From IMG/VR virus record IMGVR_UViG_3300024999_000067, positions 1-64,000 of that record: a stretch of DNA of 64,000 nt; one strand, 5' to 3'. This document shows, one piece after another, positions 57,059 through 64,000 of this stretch. Below the pieces are notes generated by a model, which had not been told where the DNA came from, did not search any database, and worked only from the letters and a program-made list of their open reading frames with translations. A program made the position numbers and the translations under genes. Position 1 is the stretch's first letter, and every line of letters begins with the position of its first letter. This DNA comes from a virus.

Positions 57059-59372
57059 GTACTGGCCTCAGTATGCATTGGACGTCTTTAATATTGGGGG
57101 AAGTTACCAACCATTTATGGTATTTAGTAGTATAAGTAATCTTCAGCAAAGATTCACCAGGAATTTCAGAGGTTAATGTACCATCTTCAGCAAAAGTAAT
57201 TCCTCCTAAAGAGTCCATAACCCATTCAATAGTATTTCTTACATATATCGGTTTAGAGACATGCCCAGAACCATTGACAAATTCAATCAATTCATATGGT
57301 ACCTCTGAATCGATTGAATGCATGTTTTCTGTAACCACTCCAAGGTACTCAATAAGCACAGAAGTGCCACCAGAAGTATCAAGATAAACTTCTTCACTAT
57401 CCCATGGAGTATGGAATCCTTTCACATATTTTGCAATACTGGATACTACTTCTTCTTCCAAATTATAGGTACTATTGGCAGTTAATTGATCCGATACATA
57501 AACAGTGTTTACCCCTGATCTTTCTTCTGAAGTAGTGGAAACATTCTCGTAACGGATATCTTGTTTCAGATCAATATCAACTGTTTCTGTTTGGTAACTG
57601 GGAACCTTCTTTGGGTACACATGCATGATCTCCAATCCACCTGCTGGGGTAGACTGCATTATGGCCCCCAAAGGTTCCAGTATTTTTCTGATCACTGCCA
57701 GTGGTTTCTCATTATTAGCAAACAGATAACCAGCAGGTATAAGTTCATCTACCAATTGACCACTCTCATACACATTCCAACTTACAGGAATACTATGAAT
57801 GGCTGCAAGTTCTACTACTGTGGTAGATGCCAAATTAGCAGGAAATTCTTTCTGCAATGTTGGGGAATATTTACTATCCAGAAGCACAGATTGACTTCTG
57901 CAAGTTAAAGTGTATATGGTAGAATTAACAGTAGTAGTCCTGGTTTTCTCCCATAACAATAAATGGAATTCTTTTGTATCGGAACCAACTGTTATGGTAA
58001 TTACAACATTGGCTTTCTTAATGCATAATGGAAAGTAATCTGGTTTATGTAAAGTGAATGTTCCCTCGATGTAATGTTGTTCAATATCACAGTTTACGTT
58101 TACATTTTCGGATGGTACTTGTACTCCCGAAATAGTAACTTTATAATCTATTGTATTGTTCAACAAAATATTGGAAGTTATGTTCCAATTCTGCCGTAAA
58201 CCAGAAACTATAGAATTAAGCAATTCCAAATTATAGTTCTGGGACAGTTTTAATGGTGCCCCAACTGTATGTTCTGTAATAGAATAGGAATGATCGGAAC
58301 TGGCAACAATATTTCCAATTAAAGTAAATGCCTGTTGTAATTGAACAATGGTTCTTATTTCTTTTCCGTAAACCTGTTCCAATATTTTTATAATATTCCT
58401 ACTGGAACTATAATATTGTTCCAAGAATTTTGTAATGGATTTGGCATCCCCGTAATGTTGGGTGAGGGTAATTAGAAGTTGTAGACCATACTGTTGTTGG
58501 CATAAGTTAAAACAAGTTAGAGTTAAAATGTATGGTTGTTCTATAAAACAAAGAAGATTCTCCCGCAAATCGTAAGATTGGGAAATTGAACAAATTAAAT
58601 CTTCTTCAAAATTATACAGTTGATCTAAGTTAATATGTATTGTCGGATCAAGAATAGTCGGGGCCGCATCCTTGTACGGATGATCAGCCGCCAGGTTGCC
58701 CTGTAATCCAAAGTTCCAGGCGTAAAATCCCTCGACACGCTGGCGATTATCGTCGGTAGGAATCCCGGCTAAAAGCAAAAATGCGGCAATATAACCATCT
58801 AAAAAATAAACATTTGAACCATTCGTCCGGCCCAAATAAATTCCGGTAGCCGTTGTGACAATATTGGAGGTAGTGGAATAAAGTTGAACGCCGTCCAAAC
58901 GGTTTTTCCAACTTCCAGCCGCCGATTCGACTGAATAAATACGGGGGTCTCCAAGGGACGGCGTTGGGTTTACCGTTGTTTTTCTCGCCGATGATGCAAA
59001 ATTGTCGTAAATTGATCCATTTGTACCTGGATACATCGTGACCAGGCTGGCAGTGCTATATCCCCACAGGCCGCTATTATAGACATCCGGTTGAGGATCG
59101 GTGGCCTTGACCACCACAAACCCGGTAACGGCGGTTTGTGCAGGCACGCCGGAAATCAACAGGAAATCATTAACGGCATCAAACTGGATGACGTTCTTCC
59201 CGTTCAATCCGCCGCTGACCAATGCCGGTTGGTTTGCGGCAGTAGCCTGCACTGCATTTCGGCCGTTACCAGACTTATCGGCCCAGATACTGACACCGGT
59301 CTCGACAGTGACTGCACAGGTGTCATCCAGTTCGACAAGCGGGGCAAGCTGCGCTGGAGTCCAGAGGGCCAT
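57051..59372 (-). CDS. Chimeric tail protein: LamG-like N-terminus fused to a repeat-containing tail protein
   Basis: A 773-aa protein. Residues 1-240 (GC-rich DNA) form a LamG/concanavalin-like domain (SGNGRNAVQATAANQP, GLNGKNVIQFDAVNDFLLI, and YLGRTNGS...FLDGYIAAFLLL). Residues ~245-350 are the 14-residue EQxY repeats. Residues 400-773 (AT-rich) look like a tail/baseplate hub protein with ALPHA-beta composition. The base-composition break at ~58.65 kb lies inside the gene, showing it is a fusion of acquired and native parts. Confidence 0.7.
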   Translation of the reverse strand: MALWTPAQLAPLVELDDTCAVTVETGVSIWADKSGNGRNAVQATAANQPALVSGGLNGKNVIQFDAVNDFLLISGVPAQTAVTGFVVVKATDPQPDVYNSGLWGYSTASLVTMYPGTNGSIYDNFASSARKTTVNPTPSLGDPRIYSVESAAGSWKNRLDGVQLYSTTSNIVTTATGIYLGRTNGSNVYFLDGYIAAFLLLAGIPTDDNRQRVEGFYAWNFGLQGNLAADHPYKDAAPTILDPTIHINLDQLYNFEEDLICSISQSYDLRENLLCFIEQPYILTLTCFNLCQQQYGLQLLITLTQHYGDAKSITKFLEQYYSSSRNIIKILEQVYGKEIRTIVQLQQAFTLIGNIVASSDHSYSITEHTVGAPLKLSQNYNLELLNSIVSGLRQNWNITSNILLNNTIDYKVTISGVQVPSENVNVNCDIEQHYIEGTFTLHKPDYFPLCIKKANVVITITVGSDTKEFHLLLWEKTRTTTVNSTIYTLTCRSQSVLLDSKYSPTLQKEFPANLASTTVVELAAIHSIPVSWNVYESGQLVDELIPAGYLFANNEKPLAVIRKILEPLGAIMQSTPAGGLEIMHVYPKKVPSYQTETVDIDLKQDIRYENVSTTSEERSGVNTVYVSDQLTANSTYNLEEEVVSSIAKYVKGFHTPWDSEEVYLDTSGGTSVLIEYLGVVTENMHSIDSEVPYELIEFVNGSGHVSKPIYVRNTIEWVMDSLGGITFAEDGTLTSEIPGESLLKITYTTKYHKWLVTSPNIKDVQCILRPVHE
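58330..58640 (-). repeat. 14-residue protein repeats (EQxY-x10) in the tail protein
   Basis: The coding strand encodes DQLY, SQSY, EQPY, QQQY, TQHY, EQYY, EQVY and QQAF, each about 14 residues after the last (one is 12). Residues between are hydrophobic/helix-like (for example FEEDLICSI, DLRENLLCFI). Further degenerate units (SQNY, RQNW, EQHY) follow. DNA copies have diverged, so it is an old repeat. Confidence 0.8.
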
Positions 59373-59758
59373 TATTTAACGCCCCCGGTGATCTCGAGAG
59401 CACTCTTGGCGCTGTATTCGGTGTGCCGACAGTCAGTATTCATGCAAACTATCGCCGTCCGCAGTCCCTCGCCGACATTGGTAGCCGGGGAGATGTTAAC
59501 CAGCTCGATGGTTGCCGGGGCCCCGCAGGCCGCACAGACGGTGGTCGGTCTCGTCGCCCGGCGCAGACTCCGCTCTTTGCGTTTTTCCCTGGGCAGGACA
59601 GCCATGGCCGTCTTTTTGGCATCGATTGCTCTTGCTGCAATATGCTCATGCAAACGCTGCCGAATGATCCTTGGATCGGTAACGCCAGCAGCCTCGCACT
59701 GGGTGAGCAGTTGCTGCATGTTACGCAAATCAGATAGCCCATACGCCTGGAAATTCAT
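59372..59758 (-). CDS. GC-rich zinc-ribbon protein in the acquired island
   Basis: A 128-aa protein starting MNFQAYGLSDLRNM at 59758, with GGAGGTG upstream. Helical first half (DPRIIRQRLHEHI), basic patch (REKRKERSLRRATR), then CAAC and CMNTDC, a zinc ribbon. It lies wholly in the GC-rich island; its codon use (CGC, GCC, CTG) differs from the rest of the phage. Function unknown. Confidence 0.65.
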   Translation of the reverse strand: MNFQAYGLSDLRNMQQLLTQCEAAGVTDPRIIRQRLHEHIAARAIDAKKTAMAVLPREKRKERSLRRATRPTTVCAACGAPATIELVNISPATNVGEGLRTAIVCMNTDCRHTEYSAKSALEITGGVK

Positions 59759-61596
59759 CAGCACCTCCACTCATAGACATAACTGTAGACCACAGATCTG
59801 AAATGGGCCTTGGCATACCACCAGTAGGAATCTGGTTCGAGTAATCCGTAATAGGCAAAGACGTCCATATCACAACTAGACACCCAGGCGGGATCATAAT
59901 TAGGAAAAGATGTGCCGGTATTTGCACATGGAGAGTAGCCACTGCCGTGAAAACAGACCTCACAGCGGTTATTTTGAGCACAATAGGTAGATATTTCGGC
60001 CAAGTGGTCATTGTATTTTCCCATACAAGCAGTGTGGGCTGCTTCCTCAGAGGCATAGGCTTGACCCGCTTCAAACGACGGATAAATACTTTGTTGAATT
60101 TTGAAATTATTCTTAATTACTTCAAACTCATCACCACTGATATGGTCGCTACTACAATCACCAAACACTCCACAACTCGCGACACTGCCGTCGCCCTGGA
60201 AGGTTAATACCCATGAACCATTGGTCGATCGCACCCCGCCATTCGCAATACTGCAGCCGTCCGTAACCTCAATCGGGCACCAGCCGCAGGCGTCTCCGAC
60301 ATAGACTCTGATCCAGGGTACGTCAGTCTCGGCCTCGCGCAGAGAATAATTGTCGAATGTCATGCCGACACCGCGGATCTGCCAGCGGTACGGGGCGCGG
60401 CCGCCGGTGACGAACACTAATCCCGATGAATAATCAGCCAGAACTTCTACCGAACTCTCGTAGTCCCAGACAATCGGCGTGGCATCCTCGCAGCAGTTCT
60501 GCGGTCTGACGATCTGTTCTGTATAAATGGCACCACATCCTTCAGGGGTAATGGGTCCTAATGCTATAAATTCTATTGGTCCAGGCCATTCTCTGGTCAA
60601 CTTATCAATAACTTCTTGTGGCAAAACATTACCCCCTGGATTTGGGGATTTCCAAGTTCTACATGGATTTGGTGTTCCCTCTACACAGCATTTCTCCGCA
60701 TAGAAAGATGGTTCAGCTATGGGCATGGGTCCAAATGGACCAGAACCATATTCAATACATCCGTACTCAACAGGTTCTATAGGTTCTGTTTCAGGTTCTG
60801 GTTCTTCCTCTTCTTCTGTATTACCATCAGACCAACCACATATCTTAGCCAACATTTCTTTATCTGCTGCTATATCTTCTGTTGGTGCAGTAACACTTCC
60901 TTCATAAAACTGGTAATGGTAAAAAACCAAAATATTTGCATTTTGTGGTTCCCCAAATTCTGATCCTATATATTTAGGTATTCCTGGAACTTCTATTTCT
61001 AATACATCGTAAACGGTAACAAATTCTGCTCGTAAAACACCAGTTACAGGTCTATCCCAAAATAGAGTATTACCATAAATTTCTTTTATGACAGGAGGGG
61101 GGATTAAACCAGAAGTATCAAAAACAGAACCTACCCATGAAGCAACTAATCCAGACTTTATTGGAAAATCTAATTTAAGAGAAGACAATCCTTCTATGGA
61201 AATAATAACAATTTTCTCTTTAGTTAAAGTAACTGTACTTTTTACTTTACCAACATCTAAATGCAAAGTGTATGGTTCATCAGGATGGCTTCGGTAAATG
61301 TTTACCAAGGCAGTGTATGTTCCACTTTTTAACCTTTTGCATTCTTCCAAATCTAATTCAGCTTTGGCTACTTCCAATAATTTTTCTTCAGTGGGTGGTT
61401 CTTCCGGTACTGCATCTGTCTGTTCTTTATCACCGTAACATGGATTCAGATCATATAATTTATCTATTACTTCCGCCACTTCCCCCGCAGTTACCAGGTC
61501 TTCTTCAATATCCTGCTCAATTCGTAACCAATATTCTTCTGCTGGAATTTCAGAAGCACTAGAAGAATATGTTACCGATGTAATTTGGGTGTTCAT
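59758..61596 (-). CDS. Chimeric structural protein of the SVTY family
   Basis: A 612-aa protein. Start 61596 (MNTQITSVTYSS) is chosen because it overlaps the previous stop as ATGA and aligns with the starts of the next two upstream proteins. The AT-rich first ~355 residues are a family member (long N-terminal helix, then beta-rich). The C-terminal part is Cys-rich (CCVEG, CCED, CGWCP, CEVC) and GC-rich, so it was replaced by acquired sequence. An acidic Glu/Pro linker sits near residue 280. Confidence 0.65.
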   Translation of the reverse strand: MNTQITSVTYSSSASEIPAEEYWLRIEQDIEEDLVTAGEVAEVIDKLYDLNPCYGDKEQTDAVPEEPPTEEKLLEVAKAELDLEECKRLKSGTYTALVNIYRSHPDEPYTLHLDVGKVKSTVTLTKEKIVIISIEGLSSLKLDFPIKSGLVASWVGSVFDTSGLIPPPVIKEIYGNTLFWDRPVTGVLRAEFVTVYDVLEIEVPGIPKYIGSEFGEPQNANILVFYHYQFYEGSVTAPTEDIAADKEMLAKICGWSDGNTEEEEEPEPETEPIEPVEYGCIEYGSGPFGPMPIAEPSFYAEKCCVEGTPNPCRTWKSPNPGGNVLPQEVIDKLTREWPGPIEFIALGPITPEGCGAIYTEQIVRPQNCCEDATPIVWDYESSVEVLADYSSGLVFVTGGRAPYRWQIRGVGMTFDNYSLREAETDVPWIRVYVGDACGWCPIEVTDGCSIANGGVRSTNGSWVLTFQGDGSVASCGVFGDCSSDHISGDEFEVIKNNFKIQQSIYPSFEAGQAYASEEAAHTACMGKYNDHLAEISTYCAQNNRCEVCFHGSGYSPCANTGTSFPNYDPAWVSSCDMDVFAYYGLLEPDSYWWYAKAHFRSVVYSYVYEWRC

Positions 61597-62582
61597 CCGT
61601 TCAAAAGACTCTTTAACCATGGACTAGGATCAGTAAAAGAAGACATTTTACTGCAATAACTTTGTGGATCTTCTCCATCAAATATTGCCACTACTTCAGC
61701 AGGGTTCGTACAAGTATTATAGTACACTTGACGGGTAGAAATAGTTTCACACCACAATAAAATATAGGGGAACAACCCAGGACAAAACGCCAAAATGTCT
61801 TGTACACATTGTGGTATCTCTAAAGGCAGTTGTTCCGTCATTGTCAGCATTTCTTCATTTAACCAAGTAGCTGTTATTGTATTTGTTAAATTTTCTATTT
61901 TATAACCATTAAATCTGGTAGTAGGAATTTTGGAAAGTATATGATATTCTACCCCATCTTTTGTGTACTCAGCTTGTTCTTTAATTTCTTCTTCGGGAAC
62001 TTCCTCTTCCTTTACTTCTTTATCTAGTACCATTTCACAAACATGATATTGGCCTACCGCTTTACCAAATATTCTTACTGCACCGAAACATTCTCTATCA
62101 AATTTTAATTTTATTCCATCAAAAGTTGCTGTTGGGTATGGGATCATTTCCCCGACCGAGTTGAAACAAGGGGATTCCCAAATGATTGTAGCATCTTCAA
62201 GATAAAAATCAAGGGAAACTTCAGAAGAGTTATCCACAAATACAGAAAATTCTCTAGGCTTCTTAACTATTTCCGTGCTGAAAATAGTTCCTACAGCTGG
62301 TGTCACATTGTAAATTAGATCAGGTTTTGATGGCCAAGAGTAAAAACCAAGGTAAACTTTTATTTTTGTTCCGTCAAATTCAACTGGACACCCCACTATC
62401 TTTATTGCCTTTGCAGATGTTCCAGTGGCAGCAGCAGTCCACAATCGATATACGTCCCAAATATTAGCATACTTCAAAACCTTAGATGGAATGATCTGTT
62501 CCAGTTTTACCCATAATTCCAGTAAAGATAAATCAGAATCATCTACCGTATATGTAACACTATGTAAAGTATTATTTCCCAT
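61593..62582 (-). CDS. Structural protein of the SVTY family
   Basis: A 329-aa protein. LHSVTYTVDDSDLSLLELWVKLEQ at the N-terminus matches the neighbours. The remainder is beta-rich with a short acidic helix (KEVKEEEVPEEEIKE). Linked to neighbours by TAATG and ATGA overlaps. Likely a tail fibre or decoration protein; fold unknown. Confidence 0.6.
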   Translation of the reverse strand: MGNNTLHSVTYTVDDSDLSLLELWVKLEQIIPSKVLKYANIWDVYRLWTAAATGTSAKAIKIVGCPVEFDGTKIKVYLGFYSWPSKPDLIYNVTPAVGTIFSTEIVKKPREFSVFVDNSSEVSLDFYLEDATIIWESPCFNSVGEMIPYPTATFDGIKLKFDRECFGAVRIFGKAVGQYHVCEMVLDKEVKEEEVPEEEIKEQAEYTKDGVEYHILSKIPTTRFNGYKIENLTNTITATWLNEEMLTMTEQLPLEIPQCVQDILAFCPGLFPYILLWCETISTRQVYYNTCTNPAEVVAIFDGEDPQSYCSKMSSFTDPSPWLKSLLNG

Positions 62583-63334
62583 TAGTCTTCAATAACCGTT
62601 TGATCACAATAATCTATCTTTGTAAACTGATCTTCTGGATCAACATGATCTGGTCTAGGTTTATCTGGATTAATATCCACTGAACCAGAATTATTACATT
62701 GACCTTCTTCTGCTCCTTCTGGTGCTTTCAGTTCAATAAACTCGTTTCCACCATCCCATATAGCATAAGCAAAAGCAGTGAACGGATTCTCTATAGCCCC
62801 TACTCTTCTTTGTACTGAAAACGGATACAGGTGCTGGCATACTTTATACTTGACAATAACAGTACCGTATACTTTACTGGCAACATGGGCTCCTGTATCA
62901 GTTAAAGTCAATGCAGGTGGCGTTACTATTGCACCATCAGAACCATAAGCACCCCCTTTCCATCCTGCACTAATAATTTCCATTGCAGGGTATTTGAGAT
63001 CAAGGTCTTGCTCCATATTACATTGAAGCAGTTCTGTAAATATTGGAAACTGGATAATTTTATCCACGTTCAGAGCATTTACCCATCCCATTGAATAAGC
63101 TAAATCCTCTCTTGAAGGGTAAGCGTACACTTTACTGGAATACGTAAGCCCATCGGAAGCACAGTTTGTTTCTGGATCTTTTCCACTAAACATTATTTTG
63201 TTTAGTGCCGTTATAAACTGTACTTTGGTTAACACCCCTACATATGGATCCCATGGCTCTTGTTCTAACAACACAAAATCATTACTGGTCTTGGATTGAA
63301 CTGAGTAAGTGACTGAATGAAGTTGAGTAGACAT
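62582..63334 (-). CDS. Structural protein of the SVTY family
   Basis: A 250-aa protein. LHSVTYSVQSKTSNDFVLLEQEP shares the N-terminal motif. Beta-rich (GAYGSDGAIVTPPALTLTDTG...). No metal or catalytic motif. First gene of the trio in transcription order. Gap 63335-63406 is only 72 bases and shows no promoter that I can support. Confidence 0.6.
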   Translation of the reverse strand: MSTQLHSVTYSVQSKTSNDFVLLEQEPWDPYVGVLTKVQFITALNKIMFSGKDPETNCASDGLTYSSKVYAYPSREDLAYSMGWVNALNVDKIIQFPIFTELLQCNMEQDLDLKYPAMEIISAGWKGGAYGSDGAIVTPPALTLTDTGAHVASKVYGTVIVKYKVCQHLYPFSVQRRVGAIENPFTAFAYAIWDGGNEFIELKAPEGAEEGQCNNSGSVDINPDKPRPDHVDPEDQFTKIDYCDQTVIED

Positions 63335-63406
63335 TTATTTAAACTATTCCATTAAAAATTTTACTTCGGGAATCAATTTATATTCCTTTTGAATACAAGA
63401 CTACCT

Positions 63407-64000
63407 TTACGCAGTTTCTAACGAGACCGCTAAAGTGAAGCTATTGTTTGCAAATGAGGAACATCCCGCAGGAACCACCCTATTCTCTCCTATACAAATA
63501 CTTGCCTCATTAGTGGGTAAAGTCAGGGTATCATTATTCGCCCAAGTACCACCCCAGAATTCTGATTCAATTGTGAAGTAAGGGCGACTACATCTTGGGT
63601 TATTTGGGGAGTAATCAGAAGTGGTAACACCAGCAGCCAATGCCCCGTATCTTGCACTAACACAAGTGAAGTTAGTGGCATTGCTGAAAGTAAAAGTAAA
63701 AGTATCTTGTATGGTACCAATATTGTCAAGCAAAGGTGGGTAAGTGGAATCATCGAATGTACCAGCAGCCGATGATTTAGTGATAGTTCCCTGAGTAGCT
63801 TTCAATGATGCTACTTCGGAAACCTTACTGCAACGGGAACCTTCTGCTACTGTATAGGCGTAGGCAGTTACTGGTGTAAAGGTAAAGGAAGTTTGGGTAC
63901 CAGCTATAGAAGGAACGCTATTTACCGTAACAAACTCTTCGGTTCCTGTAACAGCATCAGGAGTGGCTTTATTGGTTAATCGAATTTTGCTTCCGTTTAC
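63407..64000 (-). CDS. Partial structural protein (5' end beyond window)
   Basis: The frame stays open to base 64000, so at least 197 residues are encoded with the start outside. The visible part has two beta-rich halves: RLTNKATPDAVTGTEEFVTV...FTFTPVTAYAYTVA, then TFTFSNATNFTCVSARYG and NDTLTLPTNEASICIGE. Ser/Thr/Asn-rich like tail fibres or tube proteins. Two to three Cys in the second half. Confidence 0.65.
   Translation of the reverse strand, partial: VNGSKIRLTNKATPDAVTGTEEFVTVNSVPSIAGTQTSFTFTPVTAYAYTVAEGSRCSKVSEVASLKATQGTITKSSAAGTFDDSTYPPLLDNIGTIQDTFTFTFSNATNFTCVSARYGALAAGVTTSDYSPNNPRCSRPYFTIESEFWGGTWANNDTLTLPTNEASICIGENRVVPAGCSSFANNSFTLAVSLETA

Noticed and set aside
59091-59801. 236-residue + strand ORF
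   Set aside because: It lies opposite the GC-rich chimeric tail genes; Arg/Ser/Leu-biased as expected for an antisense frame.

Overview
This window is part of a large, tailed double-stranded DNA phage genome, or a metagenome-assembled relative. It is AT-rich (about 40% G+C by eye) with tightly packed, often overlapping genes. There is no integrase, repressor or bacterial housekeeping gene, so I infer a virulent phage. No terminase, portal or capsid genes fall in the window. The host is not identifiable. Lipobox lipoproteins, a GH108-type muramidase and single-span lysis-type proteins suit a Gram-negative host, and a phage-encoded ferredoxin hints at an anaerobic or micro-aerobic one.

Layout. 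From base 1 to about 45.0 kb every gene is on the + strand. From 64.0 kb down to 45.0 kb every gene is on the - strand. The two arms converge at a perfect 14-bp hairpin (45009-45048). Region 0.2-7.7 kb holds small genes of mostly unknown function (DUF2786, DUF932, DUF6948 and DUF7352-type proteins elsewhere, many tiny zinc ribbons) and a striking GGTCAN hexamer tract. Region 7.7-16.8 kb starts DNA replication: SF2 helicase, Toprim primase, a replication-initiator-like gene with an origin-like repeat cluster inside it, NUDIX hydrolase and DnaB-type helicase. Region 17.1-25.5 kb is a complete 7-deazaguanine DNA modification cluster: QueD, QueE, FolE, a SPASM-like radical SAM enzyme, QueC, a small HAD phosphatase, a class I methyltransferase, an HNH/AP2 homing endonuclease and a DpdA-type transglycosylase split by an intein. 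Region 25.7-44.5 kb carries the rest of the replisome and repair set: sliding clamp, nucleotidyltransferase, DnaQ exonuclease, UDG-PolA fusion polymerase, clamp loader, SSB, RecA/UvsX, Hc1-like protein, 5' nuclease, PD-(D/E)XK nuclease, ligase, papain-like protease, MazG-type genes, Mre11 flanked by two halves of a split Rad50, and a thymidylate-synthase-fold protein.

Region 45.0-50.1 kb (- strand) holds ferredoxin, endolysin, secreted HNH nuclease, holin-like proteins, a CheY-like receiver protein and three lipoproteins. Region 50.1-64.0 kb (- strand) is a host-recognition and tail region. It has a diversity-generating retroelement (DGR) whose reverse transcriptase lacks its N-terminus and seems frameshifted, the DGR target protein, an SGNH-hydrolase tail fibre whose core is a GC-rich insert, a second GC-rich island that makes chimeric tail genes, and a set of related tail proteins sharing an N-terminal SVTY motif.

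How it fits together: FolE, QueD, QueE and QueC make preQ0 from GTP, and DpdA would put it into phage DNA to evade restriction. The replisome copies the genome. The - strand arm supplies adsorption diversity (DGR, fibre swapping) and lysis. Function calls come from motifs read by eye; no database search was run.
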